NCBI RefSeq assembly: GCF_001403735.1
Contig: NZ_CXPG01000012.1
Coordinates: 1-64,000 of the forward strand
Reading direction: 5' to 3'
Source of the DNA: Jannaschia rubra
GTDB lineage: Bacteria; Pseudomonadota; Alphaproteobacteria; Rhodobacterales; Rhodobacteraceae
Length of the DNA stretch: 64,000 nucleotides
The translations under genes were made by a program, and so were the position numbers. Shown here piece after piece: positions 44,404 through 53,853 of this stretch (its first letter is position 1; each line of letters opens with the position of its first letter). The notes beneath the pieces are model-generated. The model had not been told where the DNA came from. It was given only the letters and a program-made list of their open reading frames with translations, and did not search any database.

Positions 44404-44796
44404 TCAGAATACGGTGCAGAGCACTTCGCCGCCGACGTTGGCGGATCGGGCTGCTGCATCGGACATGACGCCACGCGAGGTGGACACGATCGACACGCCG
44501 AGGCCCTGACGGACCGACGGCAGGTCGGAGACACCCAGGTACACGCGACGGCCGGGCTTGGAGATCCGCTTCACTTCGCGGATGACCGGGACGCCTTCAT
44601 AGTACTTGAGCGAGATTTCCAGTGTCGGATGACCAAGACGGTCGGACTTGGATTCATAGCCGCGGATGTAGCCTTCGTCGGCCAGCACATCCAGGACATG
44701 GGCCCGCAGCTTGGACGCCGGGGTGATAACGGTGGACTTGCCACGCATCTGCGCGTTGCGGATGCGGGTCAGCATATCGCCGATGGGATCGTTCAT
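44404..44796 (-). CDS. rpsH: 30S ribosomal protein S8
   Basis: A 130-residue S8 ([23 protein letters not shown] ... [32 protein letters not shown]). In E. coli this protein represses the spc operon by binding its mRNA; whether that holds here is untested. Confidence 0.97.
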   Translation of the reverse strand: MNDPIGDMLTRIRNAQMRGKSTVITPASKLRAHVLDVLADEGYIRGYESKSDRLGHPTLEISLKYYEGVPVIREVKRISKPGRRVYLGVSDLPSVRQGLGVSIVSTSRGVMSDAAARSANVGGEVLCTVF

Positions 44797-44808
44797 CTAT
44801 GTGCTCCC

Positions 44809-45114
44809 TTACCAGCTGGACTTGACCATGCCCGGAATCTGACCTTTCGAGGCCAGATCGCGCAGCATGATGCGGCTGAGCTTGAGCTTGCGGTAATAGG
44901 CGCGGGGCCGACCGGTCAGCTGGCAGCGGTTGTTCAGACGCGTAGGCGAGGAATTGCGCGGCAGTTCCGACAGCTTCAGCCGGGCCTTGAACCGCTCCTC
45001 CATCGTCTTGGATTCGTCGTTGGCGATCTCTTTCAGAGCGGCGCGCTTGCTGGCGTATTGCTTCACCAGCCGCTCGCGCTTCTTCTGGCGTTCGATCATG
45101 GATTCTTTTGCCAT
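44809..45114 (-). CDS. rpsN: 30S ribosomal protein S14
   Basis: A 101-residue S14 of the long, zinc-free class: it lacks the CxxC pairs of the short form and ends [15 protein letters not shown]. The ATG at 45114 ([17 protein letters not shown]) is the family start. Confidence 0.97.
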   Translation of the reverse strand: MAKESMIERQKKRERLVKQYASKRAALKEIANDESKTMEERFKARLKLSELPRNSSPTRLNNRCQLTGRPRAYYRKLKLSRIMLRDLASKGQIPGMVKSSW

Positions 45115-45124
45115 GTCTAGGTCC

Positions 45125-45688
45125 TCAGCTGTTGAACGGCATGTTGAAGGCCTTGAGCAGCGCCTTCGCCTCTGCATCCGTCTTGGACGTCGTGCAGATT
45201 ATGATATCCATTCCCCACATCTCATCGACCTTGTCGAAGTTGATCTCGGGGAACACGATGTGCTCCTTCAGGCCCATGGCATAGTTGCCACGGCCGTCGA
45301 AGCTCTTGCCGGAGACGCCGCGGAAGTCGCGGACGCGTGGCAGCGCGATGGTGATGAGCCGGTCCAGGAAGTCGTACATCCGGTCGCCGCGCAGCGTCAC
45401 CTTGGTGCCCAGCGGCATGCCTTCGCGGACGCGGAAGCCGGCGATCGACTTCTTCGCGTTCGTGACGACGGCCTTCTGGCCGGCGATGGTCGACAGGTCT
45501 TCCTGCGCCGTCTTGGCCTTCTTGCTGTCGCGGACGGCCTCGGCACCGCACCCGATGTTCAGGACGATCTTGTCCAGACGCGGGATCATCATGTCGTTCT
45601 TGTAGCCGAACTGCTCCTTCATCGCGCCCTTGACGGTGTCGCGATAGAAGGTCTTCAGCCGCGGCGTGTATGTTGCTTGGTCGAGCAT
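45125..45688 (-). CDS. rplE: 50S ribosomal protein L5
   Basis: A 187-residue L5 ([10 protein letters not shown]-type start, [34 protein letters not shown]). The ATG shares one base with the rplX stop (TGATG), indicating coupled translation. Confidence 0.97.
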   Translation of the reverse strand: MLDQATYTPRLKTFYRDTVKGAMKEQFGYKNDMMIPRLDKIVLNIGCGAEAVRDSKKAKTAQEDLSTIAGQKAVVTNAKKSIAGFRVREGMPLGTKVTLRGDRMYDFLDRLITIALPRVRDFRGVSGKSFDGRGNYAMGLKEHIVFPEINFDKVDEMWGMDIIICTTSKTDAEAKALLKAFNMPFNS

Positions 45689-45993
45689 CAGATCACGTCT
45701 CCCGTGCTCTTGGCGTAGCGGACCTTTTTGCCGTCTTCCACGCGGAAGCCGACGCGGGTCGCCTTGCCGTCGCCATCGAGGATGGCAAGATTCGACAGGT
45801 CGATGGGCAGCGCCTTGGGAATGCGCCCGCCCTGCGAGGTCTGACTCTGGCGGGTATGGCGGATGGCCATGTTGATGCCCTCCACCACGGCCTTGCCGGC
45901 CTTGGGGTCGACCGAGACGATCTGGCCCTCGCGACCGCTGTCGCGCCCGGCCAGGACACGCACCTTGTCACCTTTGCGGAGCTTGGCAGCCAT
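45688..45993 (-). CDS. rplX: 50S ribosomal protein L24
   Basis: A 101-residue L24 with the KOW-type start [26 protein letters not shown] and [24 protein letters not shown]. It overlaps rplN and rplE by one base each. Confidence 0.97.
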   Translation of the reverse strand: MAAKLRKGDKVRVLAGRDSGREGQIVSVDPKAGKAVVEGINMAIRHTRQSQTSQGGRIPKALPIDLSNLAILDGDGKATRVGFRVEDGKKVRYAKSTGDVI

Positions 45994-46361
45994 TACAGCA
46001 CCTCCGGAGCGAGCGAGATGATCTTCATGAAGTTCTTCGCGCGCAGTTCGCGAACCACCGGTCCGAAGATACGGGTGCCGACGGGCTCGTTGTTGTTGTT
46101 GAGGATGACGGCGGCATTGCGATCGAAGCGGATGGCGGTGCCGTCCTCGCGCCGGACTTCCTTGGCCGTGCGCACGACGACGGCCTTGCGGACGTCGCCC
46201 TTCTTAACGCGGCCGCGGGGGATGGCTTCCTTGACGGACACCACGATGATGTCTCCGACGGAGGCATACCTGCGGTGCGAGCCACCCAGGACCTTGATGC
46301 ACTGAACACGGCGAGCGCCGCTGTTGTCAGCAACATCCAGGTTGGTCTGCATCTGGATCAT
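45993..46361 (-). CDS. rplN: 50S ribosomal protein L14
   Basis: A 122-residue L14 ([37 protein letters not shown] ... [16 protein letters not shown]). Length and core are typical. A 68-bp gap separates it from rpsQ. Confidence 0.97.
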   Translation of the reverse strand: MIQMQTNLDVADNSGARRVQCIKVLGGSHRRYASVGDIIVVSVKEAIPRGRVKKGDVRKAVVVRTAKEVRREDGTAIRFDRNAAVILNNNNEPVGTRIFGPVVRELRAKNFMKIISLAPEVL

Positions 46362-46429
46362 TGGTTTCTCCCGACCTTTGGGGGGACGATGCGGTCCTTA
46401 TCCCCAGGGTTTCGAATGTCGTGCGCCGG

Positions 46430-46660
46430 TTATTCGGCGATCACTTCCCACCGCTTCGTCTTGGACTTCGGCGGGCATTCCTGAATGCGCACGACGTCAC
46501 CGACCTTGAACTGGTTGGTCTCGTCATGGGCGCGATACTTCTTCGACTTCCGGACCGTCTTCTGAAGCAGAGGGTGCTTGAAGCGGCGTTCGATCGACAC
46601 GGTGACGGTCTGCTCGTTCTGCGACGAGGTGACCACGCCGGAGAGGATGCGTTTGGGCAT
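46430..46660 (-). CDS. rpsQ: 30S ribosomal protein S17
   Basis: A 76-residue S17 ([42 protein letters not shown]), an early 16S rRNA-binding protein. It lies four bases after rpmC. Confidence 0.97.
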   Translation of the reverse strand: MPKRILSGVVTSSQNEQTVTVSIERRFKHPLLQKTVRKSKKYRAHDETNQFKVGDVVRIQECPPKSKTKRWEVIAE

Positions 46661-46664
46661 GGGC

Positions 46665-46874
46665 TCAGGCCTCCGACTTGGCGGCGTCGGCCGCCTTCTG
46701 GTTCAGGGTCGTCATCACGCGGGCGACGTCACGGCGGACGGCGCGGATGCGCGCGGTATTCTCGAGCTGGTTGGTCGCAGCCTGGAAGCGCAGGTTGAAC
46801 GCCTCCTTTTTCAGCGCGGTCAGCTGGTCACGCAACTGATCGGGCGTCTTGTCTCGCAGTTCGCTGGCGTTCAT
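46665..46874 (-). CDS. rpmC: 50S ribosomal protein L29
   Basis: A 69-residue L29 ([39 protein letters not shown]). The ATG at 46874 has AAAGGAAAA just upstream. A 135-bp gap and the oxygenase-like gene separate it from rplP, its usual upstream neighbour. Confidence 0.96.
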   Translation of the reverse strand: MNASELRDKTPDQLRDQLTALKKEAFNLRFQAATNQLENTARIRAVRRDVARVMTTLNQKAADAAKSEA

Positions 46875-47009
46875 CGCCTTTTCCTTTGCAACATCACCGG
46901 GCCGCCCCACGCTGTCGGGTCACGGCTGATTCCGGTGGAGATCAACGGTAGAGGTGGCCGCATAGACGGGTTGCGCCCGGTTGGCAAGGGCCGTGAGCCG
47001 GCCAATGAC

Positions 47010-47630
47010 CTATTTCAGACCATAGTTGAAGCTCACCGAAATCCGGTCATCCTCGGCCATGTTCATCGGCACCTCGTGGCGTAGCCAGCTTTCCCAGAGC
47101 AGGACGTCCCCCACTTCGGGCGCCTCGTAGATGAAGGTCCGCATCTTGCGGCGCGCGTTCGCCTTGCGCGTCGGCGCCGCCATCATCATCGGCAGGCGCG
47201 GATCCTCGAAGCGGATCGCGCTGGCCCCTTCCGGCATCGCCACATAGGTCGTGCCCGAAATCACCGAATGGGGATGCAGGTGTCCGGTGTGGATCCCGCC
47301 CTCGGGCAGGATGTTGATCCAGAGCGAGTCGAGCCGGAGCTTTCGGCCGTCCAGATCGAACTGCAGGTCCTTGGCGAATGTCGCAACGTGGCGGTCAAGC
47401 ACCTTGACCAGCGCCTTGAAGATCGGGAACCGCCAGCCGAGGTCGGACAGGGACGCATAGCTGGTGTAGCCGGGAAAGTCGTTCTCCTCGCACCACTTCT
47501 GACCCGCCTCGTCGTCTTCCGCGATCGACAGGCAGGACGCCCGAAGCTCCGCCGCGTCGATGGCCTCTCCATGTTCGGCCAGCGGGGCGCGATAGAGCCG
47601 CGTCACGAACAGCGATGAGATGTCGGCCAT
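47010..47630 (-). CDS. putative 2-oxoglutarate/Fe(II) oxygenase (TIGR02466-like)
   Basis: A 206-residue protein with a cupin-like oxygenase pattern: DSLWINILPEGGIHTGHLHPHSVISGTTYV (candidate metal ligands His117, His119 and His121), then GDVLLWESWLRHEVPMN (His185) and RISVSFNYGLK (Arg196, likely 2-oxoglutarate-binding). This matches the TIGR02466 group of putative 2OG-Fe(II) oxygenases; no substrate is established for it. It sits between rplP and rpmC, co-directional, preceded by GGAG and separated from rplP by a strong terminator (47679-47704), so it may have its own promoter. Its position beside L16 raises the possibility of ribosomal-protein hydroxylation. Confidence 0.8.
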   Translation of the reverse strand: MADISSLFVTRLYRAPLAEHGEAIDAAELRASCLSIAEDDEAGQKWCEENDFPGYTSYASLSDLGWRFPIFKALVKVLDRHVATFAKDLQFDLDGRKLRLDSLWINILPEGGIHTGHLHPHSVISGTTYVAMPEGASAIRFEDPRLPMMMAAPTRKANARRKMRTFIYEAPEVGDVLLWESWLRHEVPMNMAEDDRISVSFNYGLK

Positions 47631-47678
47631 TGTCGTCTCCGGTGTCTCGTTGCCCGCGGGGCCGATCCCGACGGGAAA

Positions 47679-47704
47679 AAGGGGCGGGGTTTCCCCCGCC
47701 CCTT
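47679..47704 (-). terminator. intrinsic terminator after rplP
   Basis: On the minus strand AAGGGGCGGGG / CCCCGCCCCTT forms an 11-bp stem followed directly by a five-base T-run. It lies 47 bases past the rplP stop and would cut the ribosomal operon before the oxygenase gene and rpmC. Confidence 0.82.
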
Positions 47705-47750
47705 CGGTGTCTTTGCAGTCCAGGTCGCGTCGACGTCTACGGACCGCGAC

Positions 47751-48164
47751 TTACCAGTCTTCGCGCAGGACCGTCCGCGTCTTGATCGGCAGCTTCATCG
47801 CGGCCAGACGCAGCGCCTCGCGCGCCACGGCCTCGCTCACGCCGTCGATCTCGAACATGATCCGGCCGGGCTTGACCTTGCACGCCCAGTAATCGACCGA
47901 ACCCTTGCCCTTGCCCATCCGAACCTCGGTCGGCTTGGACGACACGGGTACGTCCGGGAAGATCCGGATCCAGACCCGGCCCTGACGCTTCATGTGACGC
48001 GTCATGGCCCGGCGGGCAGCTTCGATCTGGCGCGCGGTGACCCGCTCGGGCTGCGTCGCCTTCAGGCCGAACGATCCGAAGTTCAGGTCCGACCCGCCCT
48101 TCGCCTCGCCCTTGATGGAGCCCTTGAACTGTTTGCGGAACTTCGTCCGTTTCGGTTGCATCAT
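47751..48164 (-). CDS. rplP: 50S ribosomal protein L16
   Basis: A 137-residue L16 ([15 protein letters not shown] ... [31 protein letters not shown]). Arg82 in EVRMGKGKG corresponds to E. coli L16 Arg81, the residue hydroxylated by the 2OG oxygenase YcfD/RoxA. That is notable because an unrelated-looking 2OG oxygenase gene follows downstream. Confidence 0.97.
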   Translation of the reverse strand: MMQPKRTKFRKQFKGSIKGEAKGGSDLNFGSFGLKATQPERVTARQIEAARRAMTRHMKRQGRVWIRIFPDVPVSSKPTEVRMGKGKGSVDYWACKVKPGRIMFEIDGVSEAVAREALRLAAMKLPIKTRTVLREDW

Positions 48165-48177
48165 GGCTTGCTACTCC

Positions 48178-48915
48178 TCAGCGCCGACGGTCGCCGCGGG
48201 GGCGATCGTCACGACGGCCGCCGGCGCCACGGGGGGCCGGACCGTCCTGCAGTTCCTGGGCCTTGCGATCGCGGGCAGCGGGATCGTGCTCCATGATCTC
48301 GCCCTTGAAGATCCAGACCTTGATGCCGATGATGCCATAGGGCGTCTCGGCCTCGGAATGGGCGTAGTCGATGTCGGCCCGCAGCGTGTGCAGCGGAACG
48401 CGACCTTCGCGGTACCATTCGGTCCGCGCGATTTCGGCACCGCCCAGACGACCCGCCATGTTGATACGGATGCCCAGGGCACCCATCCGCATGGCGTTCT
48501 GGACCGCACGCTTCATCGCGCGACGGAAGGACACGCGACGCTCGAGCTGCTGGGCGATGCTCTCGCCCACGAGTTGCGCGTCGAGTTCGGGCTTGCGGAC
48601 CTCGACGATGTTGAGGTGCAGCTCGGACTTGGTCATCGTCGCCAGCTTCTTTCGAAGCGTCTCGATGTCGGCGCCCTTCTTGCCGATGATGACACCGGGG
48701 CGGGCGGCATGGATCGTGACGCGGCACTTGCGGTGCGGACGCTCGATGATGACGCGGCTGATCCCCGCCTGCTTCAGCTCCTCATGCAGGAACCGACGCA
48801 TCTTCAGGTCTTCCAGCAGCAGATCACCGTAATCCTTGGTGTCGGCGTACCAGCGGCTGTCCCAGGTGCGGTTCACCTGAAGGCGCATGCCGATCGGATT
48901 GACTTTGTTACCCAT
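48178..48915 (-). CDS. rpsC: 30S ribosomal protein S3
   Basis: A 245-residue S3 ([30 protein letters not shown]) with the KH motif [15 protein letters not shown] and a basic, Arg/Gly-rich tail ([17 protein letters not shown]). The ATG at 48915 shares one base with the rplV stop (TGATG). Confidence 0.97.
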   Translation of the reverse strand: MGNKVNPIGMRLQVNRTWDSRWYADTKDYGDLLLEDLKMRRFLHEELKQAGISRVIIERPHRKCRVTIHAARPGVIIGKKGADIETLRKKLATMTKSELHLNIVEVRKPELDAQLVGESIAQQLERRVSFRRAMKRAVQNAMRMGALGIRINMAGRLGGAEIARTEWYREGRVPLHTLRADIDYAHSEAETPYGIIGIKVWIFKGEIMEHDPAARDRKAQELQDGPAPRGAGGRRDDRPRGDRRR

Positions 48916-49295
48916 CAGACTTGCTCCTCGACTTGCCGCACCTTGATCGTCAGCTCGCTGAACGGCTTGACGATCTTGCCGAAACGTCCCCGGGCCCGCG
49001 GACGGCCCCGCTTCATGGTCAGGTTCTTGCCGACCCAGGCTTCGGCCACGATCAGGGCATCGACGTCCAGGTTGTGGTTGTTCTCGGCGTTGGCGACGGC
49101 CGATTGCAGGCACTTGCGCACGTCGATCGCGATCCGCTTCTTGGAGAAGGTCAGGTCGGCGATCGCCTTCTCGACCTTCTTGCCGCGGATCATCGCGGCG
49201 ACGAGGTTCAGCTTCTGCGGGCTGGTCCGCAGGGACCGCAGCTTCGCCATGGCTTCGTTGTCAGCCACGCGGCGGGGATTCTTTTCCTTGCCCAT
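48915..49295 (-). CDS. rplV: 50S ribosomal protein L22
   Basis: A 126-residue L22 with [29 protein letters not shown] and [15 protein letters not shown]; the tunnel-lining loop [15 protein letters not shown] is present. It is coupled to rpsC. Confidence 0.97.
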   Translation of the reverse strand: MGKEKNPRRVADNEAMAKLRSLRTSPQKLNLVAAMIRGKKVEKAIADLTFSKKRIAIDVRKCLQSAVANAENNHNLDVDALIVAEAWVGKNLTMKRGRPRARGRFGKIVKPFSELTIKVRQVEEQV

Positions 49296-49298
49296 GAC

Positions 49299-49577
49299 TT
49301 ACTTCCTCTTGGCTTTCTTGTCGGCGGCGTGACCGGTATAGGTCCGCGTCGGGGAATATTCCCCGAACTTCTGGCCGATCATGTCCTCGGAGATGTTCAC
49401 CGGGATGTGCTTCCTGCCGTTGTAGACGCCGAAGGTAAGTCCGACGAACTGCGGCAGGATGGTGGAGCGGCGCGACCAGATCTTGATCACGTCGTTGCGG
49501 CCCGACTCGCGGGCGGCCTCGGCCTTCTTGAGGACGAACGCGTCCACGAAAGGCCCTTTCCAGACGGAGCGGCTCAT
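49299..49577 (-). CDS. rpsS: 30S ribosomal protein S19
   Basis: A 92-residue S19 ([20 protein letters not shown] ... [44 protein letters not shown]). Length and both ends are normal. Confidence 0.97.
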   Translation of the reverse strand: MSRSVWKGPFVDAFVLKKAEAARESGRNDVIKIWSRRSTILPQFVGLTFGVYNGRKHIPVNISEDMIGQKFGEYSPTRTYTGHAADKKAKRK

Positions 49578-49578
49578 A

Positions 49579-50421
49579 TCAGCGGCCTTTCTTCTTGGCG
49601 TGACGCGTACGCAGGATCAGCTTGGACGACGCCTTGTTCTTGTCGCGGGTCTTGGCGCCCTTGGTGGGCTTGCCCCAGGGCGTGACCGGGTGACGGCCGC
49701 CCGAGGTGCGGCCTTCGCCGCCGCCGTGCGGGTGATCGATCGGGTTCATCACGACGCCCCGGACGCTGGGGCGGATGCCCTTGTGCCGGTTGCGACCCGC
49801 CTTGCCGATGTTCTGGTTCGAGTTGTCGGGGTTCGACACGGCACCGACGGTAGCCATGCATTCCTGACGCACCAGGCGAAGCTCGCCCGACGACAGGCGG
49901 ATCTGGGCATAGCCCCCGTCCCGCCCGACGAATTGGGCATAGGTGCCCGCAGCGCGCGCGATCTGGCCGCCCTTGCCGGGCTTGAGCTCGATGTTGTGGA
50001 CGATCGTGCCGATGGGCATGCCCTGGAACGGCATCGCGTTACCCGGCTTGATGTCAGCGCGCGCCGACGCCACGACGCGGTCACCCACGGCCAGGCGCTG
50101 CGGCGCCAGGATGTAGGCCGCTTCGCCATCGGTGTAGCGGATCAGGGCGATGAAGGCGGTCCGGTTCGGGTCGTATTCGATCCGCTCCACGTTCGCCTGG
50201 ACGTCCAGTTTGTTGCGCTTGAAATCGACGATCCGATAGAGACGCTTCGCGCCCCCGCCCTTGCGGCGCATCGTGATCCGTCCGGTGTTGTTCCGTCCGC
50301 CGTGCTTGGTCAGACCCTCGGTGAGGGACTTGACCGGGCGGCCTTTCCAAAGCTCCGAACGGTCGATCAGAACCAGCCCGCGCTGGCCCGGCGTCGTCGG
50401 CTTATACGACTTGAGTGCCAT
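49579..50421 (-). CDS. rplB: 50S ribosomal protein L2
   Basis: A 280-residue L2 ([33 protein letters not shown] ... [34 protein letters not shown]), containing the conserved His in DHPHGGGEG needed for peptidyl transferase assembly. It lies downstream of a dead gene and a strong hairpin, so it may depend on a promoter in the 190-bp gap before it. Confidence 0.97.
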   Translation of the reverse strand: MALKSYKPTTPGQRGLVLIDRSELWKGRPVKSLTEGLTKHGGRNNTGRITMRRKGGGAKRLYRIVDFKRNKLDVQANVERIEYDPNRTAFIALIRYTDGEAAYILAPQRLAVGDRVVASARADIKPGNAMPFQGMPIGTIVHNIELKPGKGGQIARAAGTYAQFVGRDGGYAQIRLSSGELRLVRQECMATVGAVSNPDNSNQNIGKAGRNRHKGIRPSVRGVVMNPIDHPHGGGEGRTSGGRHPVTPWGKPTKGAKTRDKNKASSKLILRTRHAKKKGR

Positions 50422-50499
50422 GTTACCTGTCTTCCGTTTGCAGTGTCGGCAGGCCGGAGCCCGCCGCGGTATAGGGCCCCGAAGGTCCCCGGTTCGAGT

Positions 50500-50511
50500 G
50501 TTCCTAGGAAC
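50500..50511. promoter_or_regulatory. perfect 12-bp palindrome upstream of rplB
   Basis: GTTCCTAGGAAC is its own reverse complement and lies 79 bp upstream of the rplB ATG, in the gap left by the decayed gene. It could be a regulator site, or chance. Confidence 0.3.
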
Positions 50512-50611
50512 GACGACGAAACCCCGGACGAATCCGGAGCTGCCGATGGGGCCGTCTAGGGGGGTGACGGGGTGGGGTCAAGGGCGGTTCGGAAGACTGC
50601 GGTCCGTTCCA

Positions 50612-51448
50612 TCAAATGATCCGAAGCATCCGCTCCTGCACCGGCTCCGTCGCAGACGGACAACTCAGCACGAGTCCCCTCTGCTCGGCGCGGATGCCGG
50701 GAACAGCGTCCGTGGCCATTGGCGCATCCGGCAGATCATCTTGTGCCACCTGTCGGGCGTCGATCGTCGGAAGACCCGATGTCTCGCCGAAAGCCTCGAT
50801 ATAATCACGGTACTTCACGCCATGACCCCTGATCCGACCGGACAGGATGAGGCGGGTCGCCGGTATTCCGTAGGCATGTGCGATGATGATCCCGTGCAGC
50901 GATGTCGACACGATCCGGCGGCAGTCCGCGATCCGGCGCGCCACCTCCAGCGGCGGCGCGGTGACGTCGATCACGCAGGCGCCCGGCATCTGCGACAGAG
51001 ACGGCGGCACCTCTGCCGCATCCACGAGATGGGGAACGATGCCCACGTCGTATCGAGCGCGGCGCTCCATCGGGAACAGCAGAGGCATCAGCAGCGCGGG
51101 GTCGCCGTAAATCGCAGGCCAATCGATGCCCAGGTCCAACAGGCGCTTGCGCGAGACCGGCCCTGCCCTGACGGCGAAGACATCGCGCGGTCACTGCAAC
51201 TCCGTGTAAGCGAAGATGATGCCGCTGCCCTACACATCCACGACATCCGGTCGGCGCACCCAATGGAGGATGCTGCCGACCGTGAATGTCATGCGTCGCG
51301 GGTATTTCTTGTCCGGGCGGCAATAGATGGCGTCCGTCCCGCTCATCGCGTCGAAGAGCAGCGGACCGATCCAGTCACCAGAGTTGCGTTCGTTCCGACA
51401 TGCCCAGAACAGGTTGCGTCAAGACCCGAGTCCGAGACGCTGCATCAT
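50612..51448 (-). pseudogene. polysaccharide pyruvyl transferase family gene with three stops
   Basis: One continuous minus-strand frame reads ...RNSGDWIGPLLFDAMSG, YPRRMTFTVGSILHWVRRPDVVDV, then after a stop GSGIIFAYTELQ, then after another stop PRDVFAVRAGPVSRKRLLDLGIDWPAIYGDPALLMP and on to the end (STSLHGIIIAHAYGIPATRLIL). These are hallmarks of the polysaccharide pyruvyl transferase family. In-frame stops lie at 51419-51421 (TGA), 51230-51232 (TAG, where VWGSG is expected) and 51191-51193 (TGA). No frameshift is needed, so decay looks recent. The gene lies between rplW and rplB inside the S10 operon. Confidence 0.85.
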
Positions 51449-51510
51449 CCGTCGCACCGGCGGGGGATGAGAAATCGCCACAAGGCAATCCTCCCTGCGG
51501 TATCGCAGGG

Positions 51511-51545
51511 GAAAGAGCCTGGCCACGATCGGGCCAGGCTCTTTC
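51511..51545. terminator. strong hairpin after rplW
   Basis: GAAAGAGCCTGGCC pairs perfectly with GGCCAGGCTCTTTC over 14 bp with a seven-base loop, 18 bases past the rplW stop. Both arms end in TTTC on the transcribed strands. It would terminate or attenuate the S10 operon before the dead gene and rplB. Confidence 0.72.
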
Positions 51546-51562
51546 CGATCTTTCAGGCCGAT

Positions 51563-51847
51563 CTAGAGCCCGGTCGTCACGTCGATCGTGTTGCCCTCCT
51601 CGAGCGTCACGTAGGCTTTCTTCACGTCCTTCCGGCGGCCCATGACCCCCCGGAAACGCTTGGTCTTGCCCTTGGTGATGGCGGTGTTGACCGCCCGCAC
51701 CTTCACGCCGAACAGCTCCTCGACCGCCTTCTTGATCTGCGGCTTGTTGGCGTCGATCGCGACCTCGAACACGACGGCATTGGCCTCGCTGGCCATGGTC
51801 GCCTTCTCGGTGATGATCGGCTTGCGGATCACGTCGTAGGTGTTCAT
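51563..51847 (-). CDS. rplW: 50S ribosomal protein L23
   Basis: A 94-residue L23 ([47 protein letters not shown]). It overlaps rplD by four bases (ATGA). A strong hairpin follows its stop. Confidence 0.97.
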   Translation of the reverse strand: MNTYDVIRKPIITEKATMASEANAVVFEVAIDANKPQIKKAVEELFGVKVRAVNTAITKGKTKRFRGVMGRRKDVKKAYVTLEEGNTIDVTTGL

Positions 51848-52464
51848 TTCAGCCGCGCCTCCAGCGCTTCGACACCCGCCTTCGTGATCACGAGCGTGTC
51901 ACGCTTGAGGATGTCCATGACGTTCGCACCCATGGAGGGCAGGACGTCCACGTTGCCGAGGTTGCGCGCGGCCTGCGCGAAATCCTCATTGACGCTCGCG
52001 CCGTCGATGATCAGCGCGCGCTTCCAGCCGAGGGCATTGAGCTGCTTGGCGAGCCCGGCGGTCTTGGCGTTCTCGACGCTCAGCGCATCGAGGATCACCA
52101 GCTTGCCGGCCTGCGCCTTGGCGCTCAGCGCATGCAGCAGACCCAGACGGCGAACCTTCTTGGTCAACTCATGGCCATGGCTGCGCGGGGTCGGCCCCTT
52201 GTAGGTGCCGCCGCCGCGGAAGATCGGCGCCTTGCGGGAACCGTGACGGGCACCGCCCGATCCCTTCTGACGGACGATCTTCCTGGTCGAGTAGTTGACC
52301 TCGGACCGGGTCTTGACCTTGTGAGTGCCCTGCTGCGCCTTGTTGCGCTGCCAGCGGACCACGCGGAACAGGATGTCGCGACGCGGCTCCAGACCGAACA
52401 GCTCGTCGTCCAGCTCGACCGAACCGGCCTTGCCGCCGTCCAGGGTGATGACATCGAGTTTCAT
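51844..52464 (-). CDS. rplD: 50S ribosomal protein L4
   Basis: A 206-residue L4 ([57 protein letters not shown]), with the exit-tunnel loop intact. It overlaps both rplC and rplW by four bases. In E. coli L4 autoregulates the S10 operon. Confidence 0.97.
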   Translation of the reverse strand: MKLDVITLDGGKAGSVELDDELFGLEPRRDILFRVVRWQRNKAQQGTHKVKTRSEVNYSTRKIVRQKGSGGARHGSRKAPIFRGGGTYKGPTPRSHGHELTKKVRRLGLLHALSAKAQAGKLVILDALSVENAKTAGLAKQLNALGWKRALIIDGASVNEDFAQAARNLGNVDVLPSMGANVMDILKRDTLVITKAGVEALEARLK

Positions 52465-53333
52465 TCGTCACCTTCCTTCTTCTCGGCGTCCGAATTGTCC
52501 GTCGAGGCGCTCTCCTCGGAGATCTGTTCCTCGGCGGCCTTCAGCGCGGCTTCCTCGGCGGCTGCCTGCTCGGCGGCCTGGGCTTCGGCGGCTGCCTTGG
52601 CTTCGGCCTCGGCGGCGGCCGCGGCTTCCTCGGCGGCCTTCGCGGCTTCCCGCTTGGCCGACATCAACGCGGCCGGAACGATCGCGCTCTCGGGGAACGG
52701 CTTCTTGACCGCATCCTTGATCGTGACCCAGCCACCCTTCGATCCGGGCACCGCGCCCTTGACCATGATCAGGCCGCGGTCGGTGTCCGTGCGGACGACC
52801 TGCAGGTTCTGCGTGGTCACGCGGGCGGCACCCATGTGTCCGGCCATTTTCTTGCCCTTGAACACCTTGCCGGGGTCCTGGCACTGGCCGGTCGAGCCGT
52901 GCGACCGATGGCTGATCGACACGCCGTGCGACGCGCGCAGACCTCCGAAGTTCCACCGCTTCATCGCACCGGCGAAACCCTTGCCGATGGACGTGCCCGA
53001 GACGTCGACGAACTGGCCCTCGAAGTAGTGGTCGGCGATGATCTCCTCGCCCACTTCGATCAGACCGCCCTCATCGACGCGGAATTCCGCGACCTTTCGC
53101 TTGGGCTCGACGTTGGCGGCCTTGAAGACTCCGCGCATCGCCTGGCTCGTGCGCTTGGCCTTGGCGGTACCCGCACCCAGCTGGACGGCAGTATAGCCAT
53201 GCTTGTCGGCGGTGCGCTGGCCGATGACCTGAAGGCCGTCGAGTTGCAGCACCGTCACGGGAACCTGTCTCCCGTCTTCCATGAACAGGCGGGTCATGCC
53301 CACCTTCTTGGCGATCACTCCGGAACGCAGCAT
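52461..53333 (-). CDS. rplC: 50S ribosomal protein L3 with long Ala/Glu-rich tail
   Basis: A 290-residue L3. Residues 1-223 form a normal L3 ([30 protein letters not shown] ... [49 protein letters not shown], containing the Gln in TGQCQDPG that PrmB methylates in E. coli). Residues 224-290 are a low-complexity helix-prone tail of Ala, Glu and Lys ending in acidic EKKEGDE. The ATG at 53333 is the family start. Confidence 0.96.
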   Translation of the reverse strand: MLRSGVIAKKVGMTRLFMEDGRQVPVTVLQLDGLQVIGQRTADKHGYTAVQLGAGTAKAKRTSQAMRGVFKAANVEPKRKVAEFRVDEGGLIEVGEEIIADHYFEGQFVDVSGTSIGKGFAGAMKRWNFGGLRASHGVSISHRSHGSTGQCQDPGKVFKGKKMAGHMGAARVTTQNLQVVRTDTDRGLIMVKGAVPGSKGGWVTIKDAVKKPFPESAIVPAALMSAKREAAKAAEEAAAAAEAEAKAAAEAQAAEQAAAEEAALKAAEEQISEESASTDNSDAEKKEGDE

Positions 53334-53347
53334 ATCCTGTGCCCTCC

Positions 53348-53656
53348 TCAGACCGAAATCTGGACATCGACGCCGGCGGCGAGGTCGAGCTTCATCAGCG
53401 CGTCCACGGTCTGCGGGGTCGGATCGACGATGTCGAGCATCCGCTTGTGGGTGCGGATCTCCCACTGGTCGCGCGACTTCTTGTCGATGTGCGGACCGCG
53501 CAGGACGGTGAACTTCTCGATCTTGTTGGGCAGCGGGATCGGGCCGCGCACCTGCGCGCCGGTCCGCTTGGCCGTGGCGACGATCTCGGCGGTGCTGGCA
53601 TCCAGCACACGATAGTCGAACGCCTTCAGCCGAATTCGGATATTCTGGCTTTTCAT
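53348..53656 (-). CDS. rpsJ: 30S ribosomal protein S10
   Basis: A 102-residue S10 ([26 protein letters not shown] ... [47 protein letters not shown]). First gene of the S10 series; a 197-bp gap separates it from zntB and probably holds the operon promoter and leader. Confidence 0.97.
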   Translation of the reverse strand: MKSQNIRIRLKAFDYRVLDASTAEIVATAKRTGAQVRGPIPLPNKIEKFTVLRGPHIDKKSRDQWEIRTHKRMLDIVDPTPQTVDALMKLDLAAGVDVQISV

Positions 53657-53853
53657 GTCAAGTCCGATGACTTGCCGCGCCCCTTTTCGGGACGGCAGCG
53701 TCCAAGTTGAGAGGAGGAAACAGGACCACCCTGTCCCCTCGTCGAACCCGAACGGATACGAGGTCGCGCCCAATCGATGGGGCGATCCCGTCCGTAGACC
53801 GCGCCTCTAGACCGAGTCGACCGCCCGCGCAACCCCCGCTCTCCGCGGTTTCG

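Noticed and set aside
43436-50495. Similar CCGAAGGT(T/C)CCCGG strings upstream of rpsE and rplB
   Set aside because: The match is short, GC-rich and without extended similarity; probably chance.
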